Positions 44,515-53,865 of a stretch of DNA of 64,000 bases are shown piece after piece. This stretch comes from Paenibacillus sp. NFR01 (GTDB lineage Bacteria > Bacillota > Bacilli > Paenibacillales > Paenibacillaceae). The notes beneath the pieces were generated by a model. It saw nothing but the letters and a program-made list of their open reading frames with translations. It searched no databases and had not been told where the DNA came from. The position numbers and the translations under genes are program-made. The DNA lies in contig NZ_FOIK01000002.1 of the NCBI RefSeq assembly GCF_900111565.1, positions 1 to 64,000 on the forward strand, read 5' to 3'. Position 1 is the first letter of the stretch, and every line of letters starts with the position of its first letter.

Positions 44515-44892
44515 TTACATATAATAAGAGTTTTGCGAATTCGTCTGCTGCTGCGGAATGCCCGCAGCATGGGGAGCGCCTCCCGTTTTTTGCTGGACGA
44601 ACTGCTGGGACGTCTGCTGCGTTTGCTTAGCGGTCTGCAGCTGCTTGTCGATATCCTGGCGCAGCGCTTTTCCCGGCGTCTCATACATATTCATTTGGGA
44701 CATGCTGGTGTACAGATCCCCTTGCAGGCGCAGGGTTTCCATCGTCAGATTGTTAAATGCGGTACGGACTGCGGGACAGTTGGATTCTGTTGCAGCAGTG
44801 GCATATTCCCGAACCGTCCGCTTGCAGTCCGCCAGAATGGTGTACAGCAAATCTTCATCCGGCATAAATGCCGATCCGTTTTGAGCGTTCAC
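44515..44892 (-). CDS. spore coat protein, CotF family
   Basis: The 125-residue protein has the coat F helix bundle ('MPDEDLLYTILADCKRTVRE', 'YATAATESNCPAVRTAFNNL', 'LRLQGDLYTSMSQMNMYETP') and a Gln/Asn/Tyr-rich tail ending in 'NSYYM', typical of coat or exosporium components. It follows the small Gln-rich gene at 44951 by about 60 bases on the same strand, a pairing common in spore formers. Confidence 0.82.
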   Translation of the reverse strand: MNAQNGSAFMPDEDLLYTILADCKRTVREYATAATESNCPAVRTAFNNLTMETLRLQGDLYTSMSQMNMYETPGKALRQDIDKQLQTAKQTQQTSQQFVQQKTGGAPHAAGIPQQQTNSQNSYYM

Positions 44893-44950
44893 TTCACATT
44901 ACCTCCCGGTTTGTAAAATAGTGTGAGTCTGCCTGAGCGATGCCGGCGAA

Positions 44951-45193
44951 TTATTGCGGCTGCGTCGGAGCATATTGCTGATGCTGCTGAATCAGCTGGA
45001 TCAGCGAATTCATATGCTGGGTGTGGCTTTGCAGATGCTGCTGGCATATTTGCTGCACCGCCTGATTTTGGGTGGTCGCTGCGGTGGCGGCAAGCTGCTT
45101 AATCAACAAATCCTCATTGCTGATAGAGTCGGCGATATATTCCAGTTCTTTGCAGCTTAAGGCCTGCATTTGCGTGGATTGCATGTTTATCAT
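44951..45193 (-). CDS. small Gln/His-rich protein, probable spore coat partner
   Basis: The 80-residue protein begins 'MINMQSTQMQALSCKELEYI' and has 'ADSISNEDLLIKQLAATA', then a Gln/His-rich helical tail. The first half resembles the N-terminus of coat F proteins. AAGGAGGGA precedes; the second ATG (three codons on) has a more natural spacing. Likely co-expressed late in sporulation with the CotF-like gene. Confidence 0.6.
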   Translation of the reverse strand: MINMQSTQMQALSCKELEYIADSISNEDLLIKQLAATAATTQNQAVQQICQQHLQSHTQHMNSLIQLIQQHQQYAPTQPQ

Positions 45194-45351
45194 TCCCTCC
45201 TTCGTTAGTTCAAGCGGTCTTATTATGCCTGAAGCCGGGCATGATTATGTGCACGAACGAACTTGCCGGACACCGCTTCGCGGGCAGCGTATGGAGCACT
45301 GTACTTGCCGCCAATACTATCCGGGGGAAGCCGTAAAGGAGCGAATAATCG

Positions 45352-46584
45352 ATGGAATTAGTCAGTGGAACAAGCCCTTGGGAAGCTACGCTGCCCAATC
45401 CGCCGGAATACGATCCGCTTGCCGGAGATGAACATTGCGACTGCCTGATCATCGGCGGGGGTATGGGCGGGGCAATGGCCGCTTACGCGATGGCCAGCCG
45501 GGGAGCAGACGTTACTTTAATCGAGAAAAGGAAAATTGGCGGCGGCAGTTCGCATGCCAATACCGGACTGCTGCAAATTGCAAACGACAAATCCTTAACT
45601 TCTTGCATTAATACCTTTGGCGAAGAACGTGGCGTGTTGTTTTACCGGCTCTGCCAGAAAGCTTTGCAGGGGATTCTCAAGCTGGCCGGCAAGCTCGATA
45701 TCGATCCGCAGATCATTGAGCGCAGCAGCCTGTTGTATGCAAGCGTACCCGAGGATGCAGATATGCTCCGCCAGGAATATCGAACCTTACAGCGTCATGG
45801 ATTTACCTGCGAATTCTGGGAGTCCGATCGGATTAAAGCTTTGTACGGTTTTGCGAAACCGGCCGCGATCTATTCACCAGGGGATGCCGAGACCAATCCG
45901 TACCGGATGGTTCATGGCCTGATCCATAAGGCTCATTCACTTGGGGCACGGGTCTATGAACATACCCGGTCCCGGCATTTTGAGTACAATTCTGACGGCG
46001 TCGTGTGCTACACCGAGGATGGACGCATTTTTGCCAAAAACGTGATCTTCGCCATGGGCTACGAGACACAAGAGATGAAACGCGACCGCGGAGCGGAGTT
46101 GATCAACACTTATGCGATTATGACGAAGCCGCTGCCGGCGTTGCCCAAGTGGCACGAACGCAGCCTGATCTGGGAAACGGCGAGGCCTTATCTTTATTTC
46201 CGTACTACGCCGGACGGCCGGATCATTGCCGGCGGCAAAGACGAGACGCTGACCAGCCCGGAACGCCGGGATATTCGGGTTCCGACGCAGGCCAAAAAGC
46301 TGCTGCAGGAAGTTGAGGCACTTTTTCCTGAAGTTCGGGGAACGGAGATCGAATATGCCTGGGGCGCTGTATTCGGCACCACCCATGACGGTCTGCCTTA
46401 CATGGGTACGCATCCGGATTATCCGCATTGCTACTTTATCGAGGGATATGGCGGCAACGGGACGGTATACAGCATGATCGCCTCCGAACTGATCGCCGAT
46501 ACGCTGGAGGGCGGAATCCGGCCCGAGCTGGAGCTCTTCTCTTTAACGCGATCGGCTAAGCCGGCCCCGGCCGGCACATCGTGA
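45352..46584 (+). CDS. FAD-dependent oxidoreductase (DAO family)
   Basis: The 410-residue protein has the dinucleotide-binding 'CDCLIIGGGMGGAMAAYAMA' followed by 'VTLIEKRKIGGGSSHANTGL', a mid-protein substrate domain, and 'FIEGYGGNGTVYSMIASELI', the closing FAD loop, which fits the DAO family of amine/amino-acid oxidases and dehydrogenases (YurR/OrdL-like). AAAGGAGCG precedes ATG at 45352. It is monocistronic. The substrate, perhaps an N-methylated or cyclic amino acid, is unknown. Confidence 0.85.
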   Translation: MELVSGTSPWEATLPNPPEYDPLAGDEHCDCLIIGGGMGGAMAAYAMASRGADVTLIEKRKIGGGSSHANTGLLQIANDKSLTSCINTFGEERGVLFYRLCQKALQGILKLAGKLDIDPQIIERSSLLYASVPEDADMLRQEYRTLQRHGFTCEFWESDRIKALYGFAKPAAIYSPGDAETNPYRMVHGLIHKAHSLGARVYEHTRSRHFEYNSDGVVCYTEDGRIFAKNVIFAMGYETQEMKRDRGAELINTYAIMTKPLPALPKWHERSLIWETARPYLYFRTTPDGRIIAGGKDETLTSPERRDIRVPTQAKKLLQEVEALFPEVRGTEIEYAWGAVFGTTHDGLPYMGTHPDYPHCYFIEGYGGNGTVYSMIASELIADTLEGGIRPELELFSLTRSAKPAPAGTS

Positions 46585-46634
46585 CACGACCAGCTTACAC
46601 ATAATATGTGCGACGCAAAATATGCCACGCACGG

Positions 46635-46663
46635 AAAAGGCTCTGCCACGTGGCAGAGCCTTA
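46635..46663. terminator. perfectly symmetrical intrinsic terminator
   Basis: AAGGCTCTGCCA-CG-TGGCAGAGCCTT (46637-46662) is an exact palindrome between two convergent genes. T-runs are short, so efficiency may be modest. Confidence 0.75.
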
Positions 46664-46700
46664 TTGCTTGTTCAAATAGCGATGAGCAATTGCACCAAAC

Positions 46701-47897
46701 TTACCGTCCGGCTTGCAGCAACCGGCGCAGCGCCAGCCAGCCGCCAAGCGGAGAAGCACCAAGGGCCAGCAGCAGACCGGTAAGCACGGCGGCGGATTGA
46801 CTGAAGGACAGGATCACGAGAAACACTGCCGTCCCGAGGAGCCTGCCGGTCATCAGGCTGAGCTCGCGGAGCACGACAAGTTCCACCCTTTTCTCAACCG
46901 CTTCCTCGGTCTCGCCCATCAAGTCAAACCCCGTAGACAGCATAGGAAGCATATACAGCGGAAGAAACAGTGAAGTACCGATACCCATCGCCAGCAGTGT
47001 CATGTAATTGACCTTCCACAGCAGCGGGGTAATCACGAGGACCAGCAGAACCGCACCGGTCAGCATTCCGGCCGAGCGGTAACGCGGTTTGAACCATTTG
47101 CCCGCCAGCCAATAACTCACCAGTGCCACTGCCGAAGTAATAAGCGTAAATTGGCCCAGACCGCTTTCCTTTCGCGCCGCGATATAAACCAGCAGGCCGA
47201 TCAGAAAGGAAAAGACGCCTTCGCGTATGCCCTGAAACATCAGGGCCGCGGCGGCCGGCCGCCAGTGGCTTCCGCTTCTGCGCAGCTCCCGCCAAGGCTC
47301 CAGCCATAGATAGCCGCTTCCGGCGGGTCGCTTGCGCAGAAAAAAGCTCAATATCGCAGCAAGGATATACAGGCATAAGGAAGCGATAAAGACCATGCGG
47401 TAGCCCTGAGTGCCGTTCAGCCGGGTGATCAACCAGCCGGAGGTCCACGGCCCGACAATACCCGTCAACGATCCCAGCAGCCCCATCCAGCCCCCCCAGA
47501 AATCGCGATTTTCCGCATCCGTAATTTCAAAGTAGATCGTGTTCGAAGCCAGCCAGAATAATCCGATGGAAAGTCCCAGCAGCAGACCCAGCGGCCAGAT
47601 GTACGAAGCCGCCTTAGTACCGGCAAGCAGCACCAATAAATAAAAAATGCCCGATACGGCCAGTCCCACCCGCAGGGCATTCATTTTCTGATATTCCTTG
47701 ACCCATTTACCGCCCAGCCAGAAGCTGAGTCCGAGCGCAAGCTGCTGCGCGGCGGCAAACCAGCCGATTGCGGCAAAATCGGGACGGGACTTCCATATGT
47801 AGACATTCAAAAAAGTACCGGCCAATGCGCCGGCAAGGATATACAGCGTATTTACCGCGAGCATCAGCACCGTCTGATGGCGTATCTGTTTATCCAA
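46701..47897 (-). CDS. MFS transporter
   Basis: The 398-residue protein has about twelve helices; 'FWLGGKWVKEYQKMNALRVG' is the loop 2-3 region and 'ITDAENRDFWGGWMG' follows helix 4, typical of the YxiO/YqgE-like MFS group. TTG at 47897 with AAGGAGG seven bases upstream is chosen; ATG codons further up lack a site. Substrate unknown. Confidence 0.8.
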   Translation of the reverse strand: MDKQIRHQTVLMLAVNTLYILAGALAGTFLNVYIWKSRPDFAAIGWFAAAQQLALGLSFWLGGKWVKEYQKMNALRVGLAVSGIFYLLVLLAGTKAASYIWPLGLLLGLSIGLFWLASNTIYFEITDAENRDFWGGWMGLLGSLTGIVGPWTSGWLITRLNGTQGYRMVFIASLCLYILAAILSFFLRKRPAGSGYLWLEPWRELRRSGSHWRPAAAALMFQGIREGVFSFLIGLLVYIAARKESGLGQFTLITSAVALVSYWLAGKWFKPRYRSAGMLTGAVLLVLVITPLLWKVNYMTLLAMGIGTSLFLPLYMLPMLSTGFDLMGETEEAVEKRVELVVLRELSLMTGRLLGTAVFLVILSFSQSAAVLTGLLLALGASPLGGWLALRRLLQAGR

Positions 47898-47979
47898 TGA
47901 GGTTCCTCCTTGTTCCGAAGTCCGTACTCTCCGGTAGAATACCCGAAACAAGGCAAAACCATCAGTGGGGGATGAACCT

Positions 47980-48507
47980 TTATTGCTCGCTCAAATTCTT
48001 GACAAACTGTTCCCGGTCTTCCGAAGCCAGCGTATGCTGAACATGGAAGCAGGTTGGGCATACGTACATATTCAGCGCAAACGGAGCTCGGAGCACCGGC
48101 GTTCTCAGCACGCCCGGCACCGACGGCGCAAAATCGCCGACTTGCTGTTTGCCTGCAAACAGCAGCAGCTCGTGGCATTGCGGACATTCCGGCGCTTCCA
48201 GCTGCGAGGCCAGAATGTCAGAGACATTGGAGGCGTAGCGGTTCATATCGTAATCGTCGCGGAATTGCTCCAGCGTATTGAAGATCGGCACCACGCCGTC
48301 CTGCTCGGACTCGTCCCACAGCTTGCTTTCATCGACCGCATCTTCATCCGTTTCATCTTCGGTATCGTCCTCTACATCTTCCGGACTAATCGTGACGGTA
48401 CGGTAGCCGCCAAGTTCGTTATTGCAATGCGGGCAGGTCTCCTCCGGTCCAAATTCTTCATCCCATACAATCTCGGTATGGCACCAAGGGCATACGGTTG
48501 TTTCCAT
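47980..48507 (-). CDS. two-zinc-ribbon acidic protein of unknown function
   Basis: The 175-residue protein has 'CPWCHTEIVWDEEFGPEETC' continuing to CPHC at the N-terminus, a very acidic middle ('EDVEDDTEDETDEDAVDESK') and a second CxxC pair ('CPQCHELLLF' and 'YVCPTCFHVQHT'). It looks like a soluble protein with two zinc knuckles. It precedes the MFS gene and follows a 27-residue membrane peptide and a DUF350 gene on the same strand. I do not recognise a function. Confidence 0.65.
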   Translation of the reverse strand: METTVCPWCHTEIVWDEEFGPEETCPHCNNELGGYRTVTISPEDVEDDTEDETDEDAVDESKLWDESEQDGVVPIFNTLEQFRDDYDMNRYASNVSDILASQLEAPECPQCHELLLFAGKQQVGDFAPSVPGVLRTPVLRAPFALNMYVCPTCFHVQHTLASEDREQFVKNLSEQ

Positions 48508-48536
48508 GGTTTATTTCTCTCCTTGCTTCTTTAAAT

Positions 48537-48620
48537 TCATTTTAATACGAGGTACAAAACGCCGGACGCGATAAAAAGCAGAGCGCACACGAACAAGACG
48601 CGGATCAGAATTTTCATCAT
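48537..48620 (-). CDS. 27-residue single-helix membrane peptide
   Basis: Read leftward from ATG at 48620, the peptide is 'MMKILIRVLFVCALLF' followed by 'IASGVLYLVLK' and a stop. It is almost wholly hydrophobic with basic ends. AGTGGGAGC precedes the start. It lies between the DUF350 gene and the zinc-ribbon gene on the same strand, where a small membrane regulator could be translated. Too short for proof from sequence alone. Confidence 0.4.
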   Translation of the reverse strand: MMKILIRVLFVCALLFIASGVLYLVLK

Positions 48621-48636
48621 GCTCCCACTTTCTCCG

Positions 48637-49056
48637 TTAAAATATAGCCGCCCCGATCACATACGACAGCGATACCGAAATCAGCATCGCCGTCAGTCCG
48701 ACCGCCCGGTTGTCCTTCGCGATCTCTTCGTCGATCGAAAACACCGGCGTTAAAAATTCAAACAGGAAATATGCCAGCAGCAGGAGTAAAAATCCGACCA
48801 CCGACCATTTCATCGTCTCGTAAATCGAAACGCCTGCATCAATGCTGAAGCGCAGGATATTGCAGATCCCGAAGATTTTACCTCCGGTCGCCATCGCCAC
48901 CGCCACATTGCCGCGCCGGATTTCTTCCCAGCAATTGTACTTCGTCACCATTTCAAAAAAGGAAAGGAACACCACCAGTCCTAATATCGCGACAGTGAAA
49001 TAGCCGAGCAGCGCACCCAGCGGGTGACTGAGCATTTGATCCAAATTGTCCTGCAT
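48637..49056 (-). CDS. DUF350 membrane protein (YshE type)
   Basis: The 139-residue protein has four membrane helices, with 'TKYNCWEEIRRGNVAVAMAT' linking helices 1 and 2 and 'DEEIAKDNRAVGLTAMLISV' before the last, the DUF350 signature. It lies 36 bases after mutS2, as yshE follows mutS2 in Bacillus subtilis. Function unknown. Confidence 0.85.
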   Translation of the reverse strand: MQDNLDQMLSHPLGALLGYFTVAILGLVVFLSFFEMVTKYNCWEEIRRGNVAVAMATGGKIFGICNILRFSIDAGVSIYETMKWSVVGFLLLLLAYFLFEFLTPVFSIDEEIAKDNRAVGLTAMLISVSLSYVIGAAIF

Positions 49057-49092
49057 GCTTCCCCCTCTTTCCGGGCAGACCTAATCTTGCAT

Positions 49093-51459
49093 TTAATGCA
49101 ATTCGGCTACGGTCACCCCGGCGCCGCCTTCGTTATAATTGCCAAGCCGGAAGCCCTTGACATGCTTATGCTTGCGCAGGTATTCCTGGATGCCGGTACG
49201 TAGCACCCCGGTTCCCTTGCCATGGATGATATAGATCTGACCGAGATTGCTTAAAAAAGCCTCGTCGATAAAGCGGTCCGTCTCGAGAATCGCCTCTTCC
49301 AGATTTGCGCCACGCAAATCCAGTTCGGTGCGGACGTTCTCGTCCCGGCTGCGCTTGACGGTGGTCACCTTGCGCAGCGGCGGAGGCGGCACATCCGGTG
49401 CGGAGGCGACAAATTCCAGGTCGGCCAGGTTGACCTTCATCTTCATAATGCCAAACTGGACCAGCGCCTCCTTCGTGCCGCTCAATTCCACCACGAAGCC
49501 CTTCTGGTTCAGGCTCGGCAGCTTCACTTCGTCGCCGGCCTGAATCTTCCGCGGCGCTTTGGTGCTGCTGCGGGCGACCGTCTTCTGGCGCGGCGCCGGC
49601 TCCGCTTCATCGAGGCGCCGCCGCGCTTCGATCAGCTTATGCTCCTTGACTGATGCGCCTTCTTCCATCGCCAGGCGCCGCAGATCCGCAATGATCTGCT
49701 CGGCTTCGCGCCGCGCCTTGGCGAGAATGTCGGTGGCTTCCTTCTCGGCCTTCTCAAGCCGCTTGTCGCGCTGGCTCTCGAGCTTCTCCAGCTCCTGCTG
49801 CTGCCGCTTGCGGAATTCCTCCGCTTCGCGGCGCAGGCTTTCCGCGCGTTCGCGTTCGTTCTCCGCGCCAAGGCGGTTCTCTTCGAGCGAGGCAATCATG
49901 TTCTCGACGCGCAGATCCTCTTCCTTCACTTCGCCGCGCGCATGCTCCAGAATAGCATTCGGCAGGCCGAGCCGTTCGGCAATCGCAAAAGCGTTGCTTC
50001 GTCCCGGCACGCCGATCAACAGCCGGTACGTTGGGCTGAGGCTTTGCACATCAAACTCCATACTGGCGTTGATGACGCCTTTGCGTTCATAGGCATACGC
50101 TTTAAGCTCGCTGTAGTGGGTAGTTGCAATCATCCGGCATTCCGTCCGCTGGATATGCTCCAGAATGGCGATGGCCAGCGCCGAGCCCTCGGCCGGGTCC
50201 GTTCCCGCGCCGACCTCGTCAAGCAGCACAAGGCTTTTCGGAGTCATCTGCTTCAGGATGGATATAATATTGGTCATATGGCTGGAGAACGTGCTGAGGC
50301 TCTGCTCGATGCTTTGTTCATCCCCGATGTCGGCATAAATGGCGTCGAATACGCACAGCTGGCTGCCTTCTTCGGCGGGAATAAACAGCCCGGACATCGC
50401 CATCAGGCTGAGCAGTCCGACCGTCTTCAGCGTAACGGTTTTGCCCCCGGTATTCGGTCCGGTCACTATGATCGAACGGTACTGGTTGCCCAGTTCCATA
50501 TCCAGCGGGACTACGCTTTCCGCCGGAATCAGCGGATGGCGCCCTTTGCGCAGGCGCAGGTACCCGCGGTCGTTCATCCGCGGCTGGGTCGCTTTCATCT
50601 CGCGGGCCAGCCGCGCTTTGGCAAAGATAAAATCAAGCTCGCCGAGAATATCGACATCGTACGCCATCTCTTCGGCAATGTCGCCGACCATGGCGGTCAG
50701 CTTTTGCAGGATGATCTCGATCTCGCGTTCTTCGCGCAGCCGCGTCTCGCGCAGCTTGTTGTTCATCGCCACGATGGATTCCGGCTCGATGAACAGTGTG
50801 GCGCCCGATCCGGACTGATCATGCACAATCCCGCCGAAATGCGAGCGGTATTCGGCTTTCACCGGAATCACGAAACGGTCGCCGCGGATCGTCACCAGCT
50901 GATCCTGGAGCATCTTGGCGACCGAAGAGGAACGAATCATCGAATCCAGCTTCTCGCGGATCCGCGCTTCCCCGCCGCGCAGCTCACGCCGGATATTCGC
51001 CAGCTCGGAGCTGGCGGTATCGAGTACATCCGCATTCTCGTCGATACATTGGCGAATGGCATCCTCCACATGCTTTTGCTCGGATAAAAGATCGCCCAGC
51101 GCAAACAGCGAACGGATCGGTTCATCTTCATGCATGGCCGCGATGAAGCGTTTCACCCGGCGGCCGCCGCCGATTGTGTTGCCTACCGACAAGAGCTCAT
51201 TCGTTCCCAGCATCCCGCCGATCGCCGCCCGCTTCAGTGCCGGCCGAATGTCGACGACGCCGCCGAAGGAAGGAATGCCTTTCAGCCGGTCTACGGTGAC
51301 TGCCTCATCCGTTGCCTGCAGCAGTTGTTTAACCCCTTCGAAATCGCCGGAAGGGCGAAGCTCTTCGGCCCGGAGGTGTCCCATCGGGGTCTGTGCATAC
51401 TGCATCAATTTATTTAAAATCTTGCGGTATTCAAGCGTATGCAAAATTTTGTCGTCCAA
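49093..51459 (-). CDS. mutS2: MutS2 family ATPase/endonuclease
   Basis: The 788-residue protein has the MutS core and lever, Walker A 'IIVTGPNTGGKTVTLKT' (about residues 332-348), Walker B 'SLVLLDEVGAGTDPAEGSAL' (about 409-428), a long coiled coil (520-640), and a C-terminal Smr domain (710-788) with 'ELDLRGANLEEAILETDRF' and 'IYIIHGKGTGVLRTGIQEYL'. The Smr nuclease motifs LDLRG and HGKGTGxL are intact. MutS2 suppresses recombination and, in Bacillus, rescues collided ribosomes. Confidence 0.95.
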   Translation of the reverse strand: MDDKILHTLEYRKILNKLMQYAQTPMGHLRAEELRPSGDFEGVKQLLQATDEAVTVDRLKGIPSFGGVVDIRPALKRAAIGGMLGTNELLSVGNTIGGGRRVKRFIAAMHEDEPIRSLFALGDLLSEQKHVEDAIRQCIDENADVLDTASSELANIRRELRGGEARIREKLDSMIRSSSVAKMLQDQLVTIRGDRFVIPVKAEYRSHFGGIVHDQSGSGATLFIEPESIVAMNNKLRETRLREEREIEIILQKLTAMVGDIAEEMAYDVDILGELDFIFAKARLAREMKATQPRMNDRGYLRLRKGRHPLIPAESVVPLDMELGNQYRSIIVTGPNTGGKTVTLKTVGLLSLMAMSGLFIPAEEGSQLCVFDAIYADIGDEQSIEQSLSTFSSHMTNIISILKQMTPKSLVLLDEVGAGTDPAEGSALAIAILEHIQRTECRMIATTHYSELKAYAYERKGVINASMEFDVQSLSPTYRLLIGVPGRSNAFAIAERLGLPNAILEHARGEVKEEDLRVENMIASLEENRLGAENERERAESLRREAEEFRKRQQQELEKLESQRDKRLEKAEKEATDILAKARREAEQIIADLRRLAMEEGASVKEHKLIEARRRLDEAEPAPRQKTVARSSTKAPRKIQAGDEVKLPSLNQKGFVVELSGTKEALVQFGIMKMKVNLADLEFVASAPDVPPPPLRKVTTVKRSRDENVRTELDLRGANLEEAILETDRFIDEAFLSNLGQIYIIHGKGTGVLRTGIQEYLRKHKHVKGFRLGNYNEGGAGVTVAELH

Positions 51460-51612
51460 TTACGGTCACAGCTCCCTTCATCAATGGATTCATTATACCT
51501 AATCCCGCTTATTTTCGCTATTTTGGGGAAGTTTTCTGCGCATATTAAAGACCAGCGGAGCCCACAATAAACTTGCACATATCCTTCAAGAAGGACAAAG
51601 GAGGTTAGCGTA

Positions 51613-51960
51613 ATGAGATTTCTGGCTCACTTGGTACGCTTTATTGTGGCGGCGATCGTACTGCTCGTCGTAGGCTGGATCGTTCCGCAGTTTGAAGTTG
51701 GCGGTTTCTGGAGCGCATTCTTTCTTGCCCTTGTCATTGCTCTGCTCGGCTGGATCGTCGAAGGCATCTTTGGCAAAAAAACAACGCCGTTCGGCCGCGG
51801 GATCGTCGGCTTTCTCGTGAGTGCGCTGGTCATCTGGGTCGCGCAATTTATCGTCAGCGGCGTAAGCGTCACGATCCTCGGAGCCTTGCTGGCCGCGCTG
51901 GTCATCGGGATCATCGACCTGTTCCTGCCGGTCTCAACGCCGTTTGAAGCCGGGAAATAG
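51613..51960 (+). CDS. four-helix membrane protein, YvlD/phage holin-4 superfamily
   Basis: The 115-residue protein has four hydrophobic helices, with 'VVGWIVPQFEVGGFWSAFFL' after helix 1 and 'GWIVEGIFGKKTTPFGRGIV' between helices 2 and 3, as in YvlD. GGAGGTTAGCGTA precedes the ATG. It is monocistronic with a strong terminator. Despite the family name, there is no phage context. Confidence 0.85.
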   Translation: MRFLAHLVRFIVAAIVLLVVGWIVPQFEVGGFWSAFFLALVIALLGWIVEGIFGKKTTPFGRGIVGFLVSALVIWVAQFIVSGVSVTILGALLAALVIGIIDLFLPVSTPFEAGK

Positions 51961-51976
51961 CGAACCGCTCCAAGTG

Positions 51977-52013
51977 AAACACCCCCTTGTATCATACGGA
52001 TACAAGGGGGTGT
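51977..52013. terminator. strong bidirectional intrinsic terminator
   Basis: AAACACCCCCTTGTATC and GATACAAGGGGGTGTTT pair perfectly around ATACG, between convergent genes. Confidence 0.92.
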
Positions 52014-52034
52014 TTCGTTTCAATTTATTGTGCG

Positions 52035-53165
52035 TTATTGCGCGTAATTGAAAACAACTTCAGCCAGGCTTGAGTGCGCAGCCGTAATAATCTTGTTCTT
52101 GCCGCTGCGCTTGGCCACGTACAATGCGTCGTCGCTCTTGCGGAACAGCATCTCTTTGCCGTCGCCCGGAATATAATCGCACAATCCGATGCTTACCGTA
52201 ATCGGCTTACTGCCGGCATACGGGTGCGCCATCTCCGCAATGCTGGTCCGTATCGCTTCGGCAGCGGCATAGGCTTCATGGAAGCTTTTATCCGTATAAA
52301 TGACAGCAAATTCCTCGCCGCCGTAGCGTGCGGCAAAATCGTTCAGCCCGATCATTCCGCCAACCTTCGCGGCCACTTCCTTCAGCACCAGATCACCGAC
52401 CCAGTGTCCGTACGTATCGTTGACCCGCTTGAAATTATCGATATCGAAAATCGCCAGCTGCAGGCGGAGTCCGTTGCATTCGCTTAGCTCCAGCAAAGAA
52501 TCCAGATACTCATGAAACGTCTTATGGTTGTACAAGCCGGTCAGCGGATCGATCTTGAGCATTTTATCCGAAATCGCCCGCTCCACCATCAGCCCCTGTT
52601 CCGACTTCGTCACCTGTTCCAGATGTTCGCGCATTTCCCGGGCCCGGATAATGACCGCCTGCGCCGTTACGACAAACACGATAAACACGCACTCCACCAT
52701 CACGAATTCCAGTTCAGGCTTATGTAAAATCGGCTGCTCTAGGCCAAAGTAAATCCCGCTGTAAAACAGCAAACTGAACGTTCCCAGCCCATACAGCAAT
52801 TTCTGGTTAAAATAGACCAGTGAAATCATCAGCGGCATCATCAGCGTCATCTGCGCACCGTCCACAAACGGCTCAAGCACAAAATACATCAGATACGAGA
52901 CGAAAAATCCGCAGCCTACCACCGCATGTTTGTGATAGTTCGGGGTCAATCGAAGCCATATCTCTGCGGTCAGCATGCAAAAGACAATAAATACGTTACA
53001 TGCGACAAACAAATGCCCTTGTGTCAAAATCAGCACCGTCTGCACCTCCGGCGGATTCGCCGACAGTACGAAACAAAACTGGGCCGCCATCATGATGCTT
53101 ACAATGATCCAGTACCCGTTCAAAATTCTGCGGTGCCATATTTCCGTGTTCAAATCATCGTCCAC
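52035..53165 (-). CDS. membrane-bound diguanylate cyclase (GGDEF)
   Basis: The 376-residue protein has about six membrane helices (residues 15-180), a short coiled linker, and a GGDEF domain with 'DPLTGLYNHKTFHEYLDSLL', 'AIFDIDNFKRVNDTYGH', the active-site 'AARYGGEEFAVIY' and 'VSIGLCDYIPGDGKEML'. The GGEEF site is intact, so it should make cyclic di-GMP. No EAL domain or inhibitory RxxD site was seen. GTG at 53165 is used; the ribosome site AGGGG is distant and weak. Confidence 0.88.
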   Translation of the reverse strand: MDDDLNTEIWHRRILNGYWIIVSIMMAAQFCFVLSANPPEVQTVLILTQGHLFVACNVFIVFCMLTAEIWLRLTPNYHKHAVVGCGFFVSYLMYFVLEPFVDGAQMTLMMPLMISLVYFNQKLLYGLGTFSLLFYSGIYFGLEQPILHKPELEFVMVECVFIVFVVTAQAVIIRAREMREHLEQVTKSEQGLMVERAISDKMLKIDPLTGLYNHKTFHEYLDSLLELSECNGLRLQLAIFDIDNFKRVNDTYGHWVGDLVLKEVAAKVGGMIGLNDFAARYGGEEFAVIYTDKSFHEAYAAAEAIRTSIAEMAHPYAGSKPITVSIGLCDYIPGDGKEMLFRKSDDALYVAKRSGKNKIITAAHSSLAEVVFNYAQ

Positions 53166-53388
53166 GCTATGAATGTCGATCCCCTACTTCTAAGTAAATA
53201 TAATAGTTTTAATTATAGTAAATTTGAATAATTGATGCACCTAATTTTTTTCGCTGGACCGGTAGTCAACTCATTACGTAACTTACTATATATTTTATAT
53301 CGGCTGAGAGTTCAGGAAATCTTTGCTCTCTTTTTCAAATATGCTATGATCTCTGCAAGAAATTTCATTGCACTGGGGGAAAATGACG

Positions 53389-53793
53389 ATGAAACGTTGG
53401 GGATTAGGGTTGTTTTTGGTGCTTGGGATTGTCCTAGTGTTGGCCGCATGCAGCAGTGATACTATGAATGATAACGCTACTGCGGATAACGCCAATGCTG
53501 CAAATGCTGCGAATCCAGAGATTACCCCTGAAACAGAGCTGGTCATTACCGCAACCAATTACAGCTTCGATCAAGAGGAGTATCATGTAAAGAAGGGCGT
53601 TCCAGTCAAAATCATTTTTAAAAATGAAAGCGGCAACCACGGCCTCCTTGTGCCCGAGCTGAACCTGCTGTTGAACCGCAAAACCTCTTCCACCGTCATC
53701 ATTCCCGACAAAGCCGGCACCTACGAAATGACCTGCGCGGTCATGTGCGGCTCCGGCCACAGCACGATGAAGGCGAAGATTGTGGTGGAGTGA
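53389..53793 (+). CDS. lipoprotein with CuA-type cupredoxin domain
   Basis: The 134-residue protein has a lipoprotein signal ending in LAAC, an Asn/Ala-rich spacer, and a cytochrome oxidase subunit II-like domain: 'ATNYSFDQEEYHVKKGVP', 'NESGNHGLLVPELNLLL' and the CuA loop 'CAVMCGSGHSTMKAKIVV', with two Cys, His and Met in the right spacing. No membrane anchor or oxidase genes are nearby, so it is a free-standing copper protein for electron transfer, copper delivery or N2O/NO chemistry. The ATG at 53389 is eight bases from GGGGGA. Confidence 0.82.
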   Translation: MKRWGLGLFLVLGIVLVLAACSSDTMNDNATADNANAANAANPEITPETELVITATNYSFDQEEYHVKKGVPVKIIFKNESGNHGLLVPELNLLLNRKTSSTVIIPDKAGTYEMTCAVMCGSGHSTMKAKIVVE

Positions 53794-53800
53794 AAAAGAT

Positions 53801-53849
53801 AAAAAACTGCCGCCCCCGCAGAGCACCTCTGCAGAGACGGCAGTTTTTT
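53801..53849. terminator. bidirectional intrinsic terminator
   Basis: AAAAAACTGCCG and CGGCAGTTTTTT pair, enclosing a second GCAGAG/CTCTGC hairpin. Confidence 0.88.
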
Positions 53850-53865
53850 GTGTTGCAGCCGTCAT

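Noticed and set aside
51613..51960. Prophage holin
   Set aside because: The YvlD family shares the holin-4 profile name, but no phage lysis or structural genes surround it and the gene has its own terminator.
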